64,000 nt of DNA from Salvelinus alpinus (GCF_045679555.1 NC_092099.1:15204076-15268075), one strand, 5' to 3'. Positions 8,992-56,599 are shown, numbered from the stretch's first letter. Program-made: numbers and translations. The notes: generated from the sequence alone by a model not told the origin.

Positions 8992-9842
8992 AAATATAAC
9001 AAAACCGTTTGATATAGAAACACCGGATTTTCAGCGTTGATTTTTTTATTATTTGTATCATGAAATTATTAAACATATTAATAACATTCCACCCATTCAG
9101 CCACTAGAGGGTGCTTTGGTCATTCGACTGCAGGAAAGGGTTAGATTTTGAAGAAAATAAAGTGGATCTGAATATAGAAAGTGAACCATAACAGCGCTTT
9201 GGTCCACGATGCTTTATGCTAGAAAGAAGTTGTGAAATACCTGGGTACCATACTCATATTCATAATGTTGCCTCAGATTTAATTATTTGCAAACAGGGAC
9301 AGTTTCCTTGCAAACAAAACACACTGATTTGACATTAGATAAATATGATAAGATGAACACAGCCTATTTCTCTGTCCATTCTCAGGCTGTAATGTATGTG
9401 GTAATAAAAAATATTATACTAAGGTCTCCATGTAAAATGATATAGAATTGTAGGAAATGTTTATAAAAGACACTTTTTTCATGGACACGTAAATACGATG
9501 ATAGATTCAGCAATGTTTTTACTATAAAGGTGATCTTTCCACCCCTACTCTTGTCCATGGTGGTCTGCGATCCAACAACCTTCTATCTCGCAGCCCTGTG
9601 CGCTATCAAAATGGTGTACTGCTTGCAGGACGAAGAACAATTTCCAAAACTGCATATCTAAGTCTCTGGTAAACGGTAGGCATGTTATCTGCTATTCACT
9701 TTATCTTTTCATTTTTATTTTGGGCATAGGGGAGAGTCACTTTTTCCCCCAAGCATTTAGGGAGTATTTAGTTCAAATATGCTGAAGGGAGGGTCATCCA
9801 TTTTCATTTCAGAGAGGTCCGATTTTCTCCAGGTAACCCTTA
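8992..9842. other. intergenic DNA, nothing recognised
   Basis: A+T-rich sequence with no long frame, splice-bounded block or clear repeat. Confidence 0.5.
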
Positions 9843-10497
9843 TAAACTTAGCAAAAAAAGAAACGTCCTCTCACTGTCAACTGCGTTTATTTTCAGCAAA
9901 CTTAACATGTGTAAATATTTGTATGAACATAACAAGATTCAACAACTGAGACATAAACTGAACAAGTTCCACAGACATGTGACTAACAGAAATGGAATAA
10001 TGTGTCCATGAACAAAGGGGGCGTCAAAATCAAAAGTAACAGTCAGTATCTGGTGTGGCCACCAGCTGCATTAAGTACTACAGTGCATCTCCTCCTCATG
10101 GACTGCACCAGATTTTCCAGTTCTTGCTGTGAGATGTTACCCCACTCTTCCACCAAGGCACTTGCAAGTTCCCAGACATTTCTTGGGGGAATGGCCCTAG
10201 CCCTCACCCTCCGATCCAACAGGTCCCAGATGTGCTCAATGGGATTGAGATCCGGGCTCTTCGCTGGCCATGGCAGAACACTGACATTCCTATCTTGCAG
10301 GAAATCACGCACAGAACGAGCAGTATGGCTGGTGGCATTGTCATGCTGGAGGGTCATGTTAGGATGAGCCTGCAGGAAGGGTACCACATGAGGGAGGAGA
10401 ATGTCTTCCCTGTAACGCACAGCGTTGAGTTTGCCTGCAATGACAACAAGCTCAGTCCGGTGATGCTGTGACACACCGCCCCAGACCATGACTGACC
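9843..10497 (-). mobile_element. truncated Tc1/mariner copy (terminal repeat plus 3' half of transposase)
   Basis: The terminal repeat begins near ACTTAGCAAAAAAAGAAACG at about 9847. The transposase 3' half follows on the minus strand. The copy is cut at about 10497, exactly where the 5'-truncated LTR of the next element begins. Confidence 0.75.
10043..10489 (-). pseudogene. Tc1-family transposase, C-terminal half
   Basis: The open frame of 148 codons carries the second catalytic Asp in H-D-N-A (about residue 50) and the catalytic Glu in S-P-D-L-N-P-I-E. A normal C-terminal helix region and stop follow. The DNA-binding domain and first catalytic Asp are missing because the element is truncated, so the fragment is inactive although the frame is intact. 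Confidence 0.82.
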
Positions 10498-10499
10498 CT

Positions 10500-10826
10500 G
10501 TCTCTATTTTGGTTTGGTCAGGGCGTGAGTTGGGGTGGGCATTCTATGTTTTGTGTTTCTATGATTTTCTATTTCTATGTTTTGTCCAGGTATGGTTCTC
10601 AATCAGGGACAGCTGTCTGTCGTTGTATCTGATTGGGAACTAAACTTAGGTAGCCTTTTTTCCCACCTGTCTTTGTGGGAAGTTAACTTTGTTTGATGGC
10701 ACATTGCCTTAAGCTTCACAGTTTGTTTTGCTATTGTTTATTGTTTTGTGGGCGACATCTACTATTAAAAGAAAAGGTACGCTCACCACGCTGCACCTTG
10801 GTCCTCTTTTGTCGACAGCCGTGACA
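10500..10826 (+). repeat. 5' LTR (first 32 bp missing)
   Basis: Collinear with 12078-12404 over exactly 327 bp, ending GTGACA. Its upstream part is replaced by the truncated Tc1 copy, so the original target duplication is lost. Confidence 0.8.
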
Positions 10827-11140
10827 GAACTTCCCACCACCACCAAAGGACCAAGCAGCGTGGTAGAGAGGACTCCTGGACATGGGAAGAGATCCTGGAT
10901 GGTAAGGGACCCTGGAGGCAGGCTGGGGAGTATCGCTGTCCAAGGGAGGAACTGGAGGCAGCTAAGGCGGAGCGGCAGCGTTATGAAGGAACAAAGCTGG
11001 CAAGGAAGCCCGAGAGGCAACCCCCCAAAAAACATTTTTGGGGGGCACACGGGGAGTGTGGCTGAGTCAGGTTGGAGACCTGAGCCAACTCCCCGTGCTT
11101 ACCATGGCGAGCATGTGACTGGTCAGGCCCGTGCTATGGG

Positions 11141-12001
11141 GTGATGCGCACTGTGTCTCAGTTGAGCATTCACAGGCCAGTGTGCTCGGTGCGAGCGTCC
11201 CGCATTTGCCGGGTGGAAGTGGGCATCCAGCCAGAACGGGTTGTGCCAGCTCTGCGCTCGAGACCGCCAGTACGCCTCCATGGCCCAGTGTATCCGGTGC
11301 CTCGGCCAAGGAAGAAGCCTCCTGTATGTCTCCCCAGCCTGGTGAGTCCTGTGCCTGCTCCCAGAGCCAGGCCTCCTGTGTGTCTCTCCACTCCAGAGAC
11401 GGTCTCTGGCCCGGAGCCTCCAGAGACGGTCTCCGGACCGGAGCCTCCAGAGACGGCCTCCGGCCCTGAGCCTCCAGCGACGGCCTCCAGCCCGGAGCCT
11501 CCAGAGACGTTCTCCAGCCCGGAGCCTCCAGAGACGTTCTCCAGTCCGGAGCCTCCAGCGACGGCCTTCAGTCCGGAGCCTCCTGCGATCTTCTCCAGTC
11601 CGGAACCTCCAGCGACCTTCTCCAGCCCGGAGCCTCCAGCGATCTTCTCCAGCCCGGAGCCTCCAGCGACCTTCTCCAGTCCGGAGCCTCCAGCGACCTT
11701 CTCCAGTCCGGAGCCTCCAGCGACTTTCTCCAGTCCGTAGCCTCCAGCGACGGCCTCCAGTCCGGAGCCTCCAGCGACGTTCTCCAGTCCGGAGTCTTCA
11801 GCGAGGGTGCCCAGTCCGGGGCCCGCAACGAGGGTGCCCAGTCCGGGGCCCGCAACGAGGGTGCCCAGTCCGGGGTCGGCGGCGAGGGTCCCCGCACCAG
11901 TAGTGCCACCAAAGTGGGGTGAGCCAGCGGTGGAGCAGGGTCTGCGTCCCGCACCTGAGCCGCCGCCGCGGATAGATGCCCACCCAGACCCTCCCCTATA
12001 G
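11141..12001 (+). pseudogene. proline-rich repeat ORF of the LTR element, one nonsense codon
   Basis: The frame opens at an ATG at 11141. A basic, proline-rich leader (P-R-P-R-K-K-P-P-V-C-L-P, R-A-R-P-P-V-C-L) is followed by about 15 units of the type F-S-S-P-E-P-P-A-T. A TAG at 11738-11740 replaces the GAG (Glu) codon of the repeat. Beyond it the same frame continues through P-S-P-G-P-A-T-R-V units to a tail with P-P-K-W-G-E-P and D-A-H-P-D-P-P-L and a stop at 11999-12001. The tail matches the minus-strand ORF of the element at 7634-8991. Function unknown; no known domain. Confidence 0.5.
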
Positions 12002-12045
12002 GTTTAGGTTTTGCGGCCGGAGTCCGCACCTTTGGGGTGGGGTAC

Positions 12046-12404
12046 TGTCATGCCCTGACCTTAGAGATTATTTTTATGTCTCTATTTTGGTTTGGTCAGG
12101 GCGTGAGTTGGGGTGGGCATTCTATGTTTTGTGTTTCTATGATTTTCTATTTCTATGTTTTGGCCGGGTATGGTTCTCAATCAGGGACAGCTGTCTGTCG
12201 TTGTCTCTGATTGGAAACTAAACTTAGGTAGCCTTTTTTCCCACCTGTCTTTGTGGGAAGTTAACTTTGTTTGATGGCACATTGCCTTAAGCTTCACAGT
12301 TTGTTTTGCTATTGTTTATTGTTTTGTTGGTGACATCTACTATTAAAAGAAGATGTACAATTACCACGCTGCACCTTGGTCCTCTTTTGTCGACAGCCAT
12401 GACA
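12046..12404 (+). repeat. 3' LTR, complete (359 bp)
   Basis: It begins TGTCATGCCC right after a purine-rich tract and ends GCCATGACA. It matches the 5' LTR and, inverted, 7634-7990. Confidence 0.82.
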
Positions 12405-45439
<33,035 letters not shown>

Positions 45440-45930
45440 AGTGTTAACATCTCTTAACAGACTGGACATCAGGTTTCCTTTGAACATTAACCTTCACACT
45501 ACTTCTATATATACATTTTCTCTCTGGGGGGGATCTTTCTAGGTGTTATTTGAGCTAGGGAGAATTGTGTTTAAGGGAATGCACACAATTCAGTCTTTTA
45601 GGGCTGATTTCTGAATTGTACTGTATGCACTGAAATATTTTTGGGATTTAGCATTTAAGCCTACATATCATTTGTAGTTGTATATTGTGAACTATTGTAC
45701 ATAAGCCTATTGTAAATTGTATAGCCTACATTGTCCTAATCTTTTTATATATGAGATATACTGTATAGCTAGATAATTATTTTACTACAATATTAAAAAG
45801 TTAATCTACCTATGGATACATAAATGGAATAGATTTTTTTAATAGTCTATAACAATATGTTTGGTAAAAAAAACATAAACATACATGAAAGTTCAAAGTA
45901 TTATTTCATTAAACAAGGACGCGACGACAA
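45440..45930 (+). other. map3k20: map3k20 long-isoform 3' untranslated region (approximate)
   Basis: Strongly A+T-rich. ATTAAA hexamers at 45792-45797 and 45908-45913 are the candidate polyadenylation signals. It ends before the G+C-rich CDCA7 promoter. Confidence 0.5.
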
Positions 45931-45959
45931 CACCTGATGGAAAGGACGCGGGAGTTTTT

Positions 45960-46343
45960 CTATAAACCCGCCCCTTTAGGCAAATGTAGACCTTGTGATT
46001 TCGCGCCACGGCTTAGTACTTGAAAGGTTAGATGTTGGTGGATCCGTATATGACATAATGTTTTAAGAAATGTGCACAAAAATAAAAGTGTCCACCAGCA
46101 GTATTTTCTAAAGATCTTTTCAATTTTTATGTGGTGTATATTTGTGGGTTCTATTTTTCTTTTAGACCGTCTTTTGAAACAAAAGTTTATACAGCTTTCA
46201 GGACACTTTCCTGGCGCGGGAAATTTCTCAGCCAGCATCTGCTAGTCCGAATTGGTGGGGTTTCTCTCTATTCGTAAAAGGACTGCAGCAACTTGTACTC
46301 GGGTTTTCGGAATTTCTTTGCAGAAAACTTTAAAGAAAACAAA
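45960..46343 (+). promoter_or_regulatory. cdca7 promoter and 5' UTR, E2F-type
   Basis: A GC-box-like CCCGCCCC (45967-45974), TTTCGCGCC (45999-46007) and GGCGCGGGAAA (46213-46223, an E2F site on the minus strand) precede an inverted CCAAT (ATTGG, 46251-46255). The start of transcription is inferred near 46250-46300. E2F control fits the known G1/S expression of CDCA7. Confidence 0.68.
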
Positions 46344-49283
<2,940 letters not shown>

Positions 49284-49629
49284 ACCGTGGAGAATGTAAC
49301 CGGATTCTGAACCTGACTGACGATGTTGTCATGTGATGTGGCTTTTATATTCCATAATGCAAAACAGTAGATTTTTCTATTGCTCCTGATTCTGAAAATG
49401 TTTACATTGTTTTAAATGTGTACAGTTTTACTGTCAACTACGTGAGTGATATGTTTATACTGTGATGTTTGCCTGTGACATTCACACTTTTAACCTGCAA
49501 GTTTGGAGAAAAACTATATGTAGAAATTGGTTGTCCTCTGTTAATTGTACTTGAATCGTCCATTTTTTTTGTATAAGAAAATTAGCTTTAAACTTCAATA
49601 AGGTTCATTTTCTGTTTTTAATAAGTCTG
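49284..49629 (+). other. cdca7: cdca7 3' untranslated region (approximate)
   Basis: A+T-rich. No perfect AATAAA; AATAAG at 49597-49602 is the best candidate signal. Confidence 0.45.
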
Positions 49630-49744
49630 AGCTAGCCTGGGACTATCCGTCTGTTTGTGCTAACATTCCACAATGTTTGGCATATGACACGGAGTACAAG
49701 GAGTGGAATGTTAGCGCAAAAGCGGTCTGGATTTCAGGCTAACT
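49630..49744. mobile_element. short palindromic MITE
   Basis: Arms 49630-49670 and 49704-49744 are near reverse complements (GCTAACATTCCA / TGGAATGTTAGC; AGCCTGG / CAGGCT). 115 bp, immediately after cdca7. Confidence 0.72.
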
Positions 49745-52700
49745 TAGCTGTTAGAGTATGTTCTCTCTTCCCAATGTCACGTGGTTACTTTTGACTCTGC
49801 TCAGTAGCCTACCATTGTACCCCTGAGGTGGTGAGGGTGGAAAAAGGGCCCAGCTAGTGGGGGCTATTTCCTCCTGAGCAGAGACAAACTGATGTACTAC
49901 AGCGCCTGGTTAAATCCTTCATTAGATAACTGTCACTAATGGTGTGGAAACAATTAGCAGTCCGTAATGGGAATCTCATACCTGTAAATCATTTGTCCTA
50001 TTATAGCACTTTGTTGCTCTGGTCTTTTTCTCTCCTTTCATTTCCCAACGATGTTTTACAGTACAAATGGTAATGTTCTCAGGTGTCACTCGAGTGGCAA
50101 TGAAGTTATTGCTGGTACTTTCTGTTCAGTGTGTGGTACTACACAGGAAATGTCGTGAGGTAAATCTTGGGTGGTTCGTTGCTATTAAGCCTTTGAGAAT
50201 GTACTTCATTTGACCTGCACCATTTCCTGTGAACATGCTCTCATTAACACTGACACCTTTTGAAATTGCAGTCCACACTTGAGCGTTTTTGCTAGTTTGG
50301 TAGGAGACTTTCTCTCTTATTACAAGAGTTACTACTCTAATTCAGAGTGCACTGCTTTGTTCTCTTTAAACCCAGCCGGGTTTAAAGAAAGATACATGTT
50401 TGGTCACAACAGTTTGTAGTAGGTAGTCCATTGCGTTCTGTCATATTGCTAGTCCTATGCAGTAGAAAATGGCTTTGGCGTGCAGTGAGGCTGTAGAAAA
50501 CGTTTGGAGACCTTTTCAAACAAGCTGATCAAGCCCCCGATCAAGCCCCCAATTTTGTCTGAATGGCATATAAGAAAAGTGGCTGTTTTTTATCTGAAGA
50601 TGAGCAAAGAAAAGAACAGAGTGCTCTAATTCTTCACTATTCTCCACAAAGCCATCCAGTATACAGTGACACTGTTCTTAGGTCCACAAAACATTTCCAT
50701 CACACCAAATGTGTAAAATATGTGTAGAAATATTTTTCTCCCTCAGAAACAAATTTTTCAAAATCTATTAGCATAATAAAGATGCACTTGAAAATACTGG
50801 TATTAAATACCAATGATCATCCACTTTGGGGGTGATGAATATTTAGGGAAATAATTGTTTACGACGCTCAAGCATCGAGCTGATCTGGTAATCAGGCTAT
50901 GAAATACAATATTTATTCATTAGAGCGGATTTAATGAGGCCTTGCGGCGCTAATTATGAAAACCAGTGTAGCAGTAAATGAGTAGCGCACGGTGGCGGGC
51001 TGTTGGGTACCTGTAAGGAGGGAAATGGGGGTTGAAGTGCACTGAGTGCCATGCAACACTGAGCCACAGCCCTTCCCTGGGCCTGTCTGTCCAGCCCCCA
51101 GCACTACATCACTGGACCTGGAGACAGCACACAGATGGGCCCTCAGCCCACGATGCCTTGTTCTGCTTGGGCTGGAGGAATCAGAGCGGTAATGATGACA
51201 ACCTTGTTACATTAATAGCGATAGTGATATGTGGTGGTTGAACTGTGAGCAGTGGTGCTGGAAGTAACTTCATAGAGAATCATCACGCAGCTTTTCAGAT
51301 TACATAGAATGATTTCGCATGCTGGGTTTTTTTTCCGTTGTTTGATTGATAGATATTTTCATTATGGCTACAGGGTTGCGGAATTGCTGTTAATTTCCTA
51401 GTGTCCTGTAGGTTTCTAGTGATTGTTGTGTAGTCAGAGGAAGAACAGCTGACGAAATGGAACACACGAGGCATTATCGCAATGGGATCTGTAGGTCAAA
51501 ATCAACAGATTAATTACAATGTAGAATACATCTGTCAGGCCTCCGCAATAAACACCCTTTTTCAGCTCGGTGCCTAATAACAAGATTGACATGTCGTTCT
51601 ATGTTAGGAGCAACAGTAAGGCCTGGGTCACACAAGCACAAAAATAAAGCCAGAAGAGTACATTAAGGGGGCCAAAGATATCCTCAGTACTCTTTCTGTG
51701 ATTTCTTTTGCAGGCAGAAGTTTCTAGACAATAATATTCCTGACCACCGTGTCCTGTAGAGTGGAGCGAGAGTTTGCTGCTGTTGAGGCACAGCAGCGAA
51801 TGACTCCGGGTGTCTGGAGGCTTATGACGTGTTTCTTACCTCCGGCTCCAGAATGTGCGCTGATAGAAATAGCCTTTTGGTCCAGGTGTCAGGGAAATTA
51901 TCAAAGAAAAAAGCTGCCTGCTCCATCTCGGAGGAAATTGCAAACACACCCTAACAAAGGAAGGCATAAGTGCATTCGCTGCCGCCTTCAAAGGGAGCGT
52001 GATAAGATGACATTATAAATAGACAATTCTTCACAGAGGGGGAAAAACACATCAGGCAGCTAAACAATTGTGTTATTTCTGCTTCCTTAAAGCTAACTTG
52101 TTGTTTACCCATGGAGCATTTAAAGCAAATGTTCAATATCATGAATAGTGTCATTTGGATATGTCTGTTATATGTGATACATCTAAAAGGGAATTTCTGA
52201 TGAGTGACAAGGTTGTTCATCTCACAGCTAGGCTATATTACTATATACTACACTCACCTTTGACCCTCACCAAAGCAACCCTAGCAGCTCTATCTGTGAT
52301 CTCACATGTAACACAAATGATACTTGGATGTCATTGCTCCACATTCTTAATCATACCTGCTTTTTTTTTTTGCAGTTTAGACAGACATAGCATGGCCTCT
52401 CACACCATCACCAGGTTTTGACTGTTTGATTTCTATCTATTCACCTCATCTGATGGAAGTTACCCAATACATTGTTTCCTTCACTTCCTAAAGGGGGAGC
52501 TCTAATGCAGGCAACTCTGTAGACAGCCTGACATCTTCAGACAGCTTCAACTTTCAGTGACTCTTCCACAGAGTTGGTGGAGAAACAAGCATCTTACCGT
52601 TGAGTTTGTGGTAATGATTTACCTGCAAGTACAGGCAAATTACAGATTCATTTGTCTTTAGTCAATGAAAGCAACACTTTCACAGAGGTGTCGCCAATCC

Positions 52701-53997
52701 ATGTTTTGTCGGCCATGTACATAGCAAAGTGTATTCCATACGGATTCATTTAGACAACCGTTTAGTTGCTATAGCTTATACCCTCAATACACAGAGGAGT
52801 AGAGCTGAGGAGGAGAATGACTAGTCTGGGCTGTTTGTCCCTCACTGTCTGTCATCCTGGTGAGGGCTTCATATAGACAAATGGGCTATAGCCATGGCCC
52901 GAGAGGGTGATGACATTGTCAGTGTTCCCATTAAATTCTTGAGGAGCAATAGGGAGATAATGGGAGTCCAGCCTGCCACTATGACCTGGCAGAGGGAGGG
53001 GCTAATTATGATGCGGGGGAGTGCAGGGCCGTAATGTGTAAATCTAATCTTACCTTAAGTGAGAACTGGTACATTTGATTGATTTTATTGAGATCATATA
53101 ATATGAAGAGGAGCTTACAGCCATGAGTTTGTGGTATTCATGTGCTTCATTAATTTTTACTTCATTAACTCTCTCCTCTAGAGCCTACAACACAATTCAT
53201 TGCTAGTCATGAATCCAGAGCACAGGCAAATGGGCAGCAGTATTAGACACAGACAACAATGCAATGGATACACTGACAAACAGTGCATTTTCACATAACA
53301 CGATAGGGGCGATGAAACAATGGAGCCCCATTCATTTTCAATAGAAGGGAAGGGTGCGGGGGACCTTCTGGCGATGGGAGCGTGAACAGGGTGGGACCAA
53401 AGTTGGGGAAAGCTCAACTTTATTTAAATACTCTACGATATCGCAACTCAATTGACCAATCGAAGCTCACTATAGCTTCCAGACCGTACTGCATTGGCTG
53501 TTGATACCTAGAACTCCCTAGCCTGCTTGCTAGCATGCGAGCACCCACATGAGGGCTAAACTAGAGCGGCTATCCAAATTATCGTGTTATGTGAAAATCC
53601 ACTCTAAGGCTGGATTCAATCCGTATTGCTGAAGTATTACATCCTTTTAAATGTAAAGGTAATTTCCAATTGAGTTGACATATATAGCGTTTACTCTGAA
53701 TGCAGTCTCCGCAAACACGGGAACATTTCCTTTAAATTTCAATCATGCTTTAACGCGGATCTTCCACGATACAGATTAAATCCAGCTCACAGTCTAAACA
53801 AATCAGAAACACATGCAAAATACAGAACCTCAGAGGCATTTTGTATTTCTGCGTTGCTGCACTGCATTTCATCAATGTCTTCGCATTAGGAAAACATGTC
53901 TGAAAAACAAAGCATTATTTACTCTAGCTAGTCAAAGGAACCATTTAAATTAAACTGTAGAAATGATATGATGTCTCAAATAAATCCTGTTTGAAAA
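49745..53997. other. gene-poor region, first part
   Basis: No splice-supported coding sequence, RNA gene or large repeat recognised. Several A+T-rich blocks with ATTA/TAAT motifs, for example 50820-50985, could be regulatory. Confidence 0.45.
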
Positions 53998-54065
53998 TGT
54001 ATGCCCTCACTACTGTAAGTTGCTCTAGATAAAAGCGTGTGCTAAATTACTAAAATGTAAATGTA
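53998..54065 (+). repeat. SINE 3'-tail fragment
   Basis: GTAAGTTGCTCTAGATAAAA and CTAAAATGTAAATGTAG match the conserved tail of fish V-SINE/HpaI-type elements. The tRNA-like head is absent. Confidence 0.65.
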
Positions 54066-54169
54066 GAACGGAAATTAGCCTATAGGTTATTTGGAGGTTT
54101 TTGAATAACTTTCTTTAAACTTTCACTGAATGTCTCAAGACTTTTAATAACACTGCTAGCTTATTATGG

Positions 54170-54850
54170 GTTATTCATGCAAAAAAAATTTTTTATTGTG
54201 ACGCGGCATTAGTGAGATTTGAACCTATAATGTTTTGTTCTCAAGCCATTGAATTAGTCTTCTTCGCCACCAGGATGCAGCCAACGTGCCATGTTTTTTT
54301 TACGCATACAAAGCTGTTCATTTTAGTCTATCTAAACAGACCCCATTGCAAAGGAAACAAGCACAAGATCACACCTGAACATACTTAACAAGATAGAGGA
54401 CAGAGCGCATTTTGAGAACATGACTTTAAATACAACAACGAGGAAACCTGTAGGAAACGTTTTGCTGAAGTACTGACATATTCCCACAGAAGAACCTTGT
54501 TTCTTAACGTTCTCTGAACTATTTGAGAACATTCCCAATGTCAAACCAGTTGGAGAACGTTCTAAGGATCCAAAATTGAAATGAAATGTGGCCATGTTTG
54601 AACTTTAGGAAACGTTCTGTTAAAGTAATGAAATACCAAGAAAACATAGTTTTTTTTGTCAAGCTCCTTAATATGTGCTGAGAATGTTCCAAAGCCAAGC
54701 AACTATCTTGCACCATTCCCAGAAAGTTGTGGGAAGGTTGCATGCAAAATAACCATAGGACATCCACGCTCTCACCAAGAGCTAAGAAACATATGGTTCT
54801 CAGAACATTATGTGCTAGCTGGATCTTGTCTTGCCTGAAGTAAAGCAGAC
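54170..54850. repeat. probable dispersed repeat with recurrent GAACGTTCT-like words
   Basis: Many copies of GAACGTT, AACGTTCT and GAGAACATT, a GGTTCAAATC box on the minus strand near 54220 and GTGGGAAGGTTGCATGC resemble a common fish repeat. Boundaries are approximate and the class unknown. Confidence 0.4.
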
Positions 54851-56019
54851 CATAAATGAATGAATCACGTATGAACCGTCATTCATTCAAGGTTGTGGGT
54901 GCGCCGAGCTGAAAAGACAAACAAAGTCAAGTTTCTTATGAGTTCTCTTGGTTTACTCAACATCTATTTGACATCTAGCTGTTCCTTTTCCCTGGGCAAG
55001 GATTTCAACCATTCTCGTGGCATCTTCTCCTTTTCAATGGACCATTTGTTTAATATTATAGTCTTAAACCCAACAATATAGATCAATCATGAAAGCACCT
55101 GCATGCTTCTCTGCCCTGTAATACCCACTCATGGCGGTTGACTATACTGGTTTACAGGGGAGAAGAAAGGAGAGAGGGTGTTAGAGAGTGACTTTTAGAT
55201 AGGTCCATTGTGACCTTGTAGATTGACCAGCAAGTCCAACAGCTGGACATACAAGTCTTATTAGTCCTGGATCTGATACTTGACCTGGAATAATGGTATA
55301 ATACAGGAAAATTTATGCATTTTCCCTGACGAACATGACACTGGAGAGAATAGTGGGGGGTGGTAAGATGAGCAAATAGAGAGTACTGGCTGTGTCGGGC
55401 GTATGGTTGGAGCACTTCTGCAGGGGCAATACAGCTTCCAAAGTTTCTGCTTTTCAAATGAGCTTTAGAACTGCCGTCCAAAAGAACATCATATGACATC
55501 TGTTTTACCGCACGTGCTGAAATAATGTTTCTGTCATGGTTGTTAGCTGACTTTCAAGCAATATTGCCACGAAGCTATCAGTTGACAAAAGAAACAGTGG
55601 AAACGTTTGAGGTAGTCACTCTAAAGTAGAATTAATGGGAGAGAAATAAAAGAGCTCTTAGACAATTAGCACCAGAGACCACTCTATAATCTAAAGATCA
55701 TTCTCACCATTTAAAAGCAGCACAGATGGTTTATATTATTGTTGTGAAACAGAATGAACAACACTCGGCTGGATATGATTTGGTTCCCTTAATGTGCATT
55801 TCCTTTAACATGTCTTTCATTTGTTCCTAAATGTCAGTATTGTTCTGAAGCAGCTGGCCTAACAAACCTCTGTGTCATCCTCCCACAGTAAACATCCAAG
55901 GATTGTTCCCATGAACCAGCGTGAGAGATTTGGTGTCCATATAACATGTTGTAACCAAGCTCTCGAAAACTCTTTTCCGTATGTAGGGTTTTCAGCCATT
56001 ACATTCGCCCACATTTGGC
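54851..56019. other. gene-poor region, second part
   Basis: Nothing recognised. Confidence 0.4.
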
Positions 56020-56591
56020 CAGTGGTGGAAAAAGTACCCCATTTTCATACTTGAGTAAAAGTAAAGATGCCTTAAAAGAAAATTACTCAAGTAAAAGTCA
56101 CCTAGTAAAATACTACTTGAGTAAAAGTCTAGAAGTATTTGGTTTTAAATGTACTTAAGTATCAAAAGTACAAGTATAAATAATTTAAAATGTCTGATAT
56201 TAGGTAAACCAGATGACACAATTCTCTTGGTTTTTAAATTTACGGATAGCCAGGGGCACAGTTCAACACTCAGACATCATTTACAAACAAAGTATTTGTG
56301 TTTAGTGAGTCTGCCAGATCAGAGGCAGTAGGGACGACCAGGGATGTTCTCTTGATACAGTAAGAGCATGAATTAGATCATTGTCCGGTCCTGCTAAGCA
56401 TTCAAAATGTAACGAATACTTTTGGGTGTCAGGCAAAATGTATGGAGTAAAAAGTACATTATTTTCTTTAGGAATGTAGTGGAGTAAAAGTAAATGTCAC
56501 AAATATAAATAGTAAAGTAAAGTACAGATACCCAAAAAAACTACTTAAGTAGTACTTTAAAGTATTTTTACTTAAGTACTTTACGCCACTG
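56020..56591 (+). mobile_element. hAT-type MITE, copy 2, with perfect 8-bp target duplication
   Basis: Ends CAGTGGTGGAAAAAGTA and TTTACGCCACTG. Direct repeats CATTTGGC at 56012-56019 and 56592-56599 are the 8-bp duplication expected of hAT transposition. Inverted relative to 29332-29920. No transposase. Confidence 0.88.
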
Positions 56592-56599
56592 CATTTGGC

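Larger units (their letters stand above)
10500..12404 (+). mobile_element. LTR element with 27-bp minisatellite interior, plus orientation, two LTRs
   Basis: The 5' LTR (10500-10826, lacking its first 32 bp) and complete 3' LTR (12046-12404) enclose 1.2 kb. The interior has a unique leader (10827-11380), a 27-bp repeat block (about 11390-11880), a unique tail and a purine-rich tract GGGGTGGGGTAC just before the 3' LTR. The two LTRs differ at about a dozen positions over 327 bp by eye. No retroviral enzyme genes are present and no primer-binding site was recognised. It appears to be a non-autonomous element mobilised by another LTR retrotransposon. Confidence 0.75.

Noticed and set aside
8125..9012. 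Long plus-strand open frames (295 and 231 codons) over the minisatellite
   Set aside because: They are by-products of a 27-bp repeat lacking stops in several frames. They have no tail conserved with the sister element, which lies in the proline-coding frame.
11131..11469. Second plus-strand frame over the leader of the LTR element
   Set aside because: It is out of frame with the proline repeat and lacks a counterpart in the sister copy.
49601..49630. AATAAG as a definite cdca7 polyadenylation signal
   Set aside because: It is a weak variant. It is mentioned only as a candidate because no AATAAA is present nearby.
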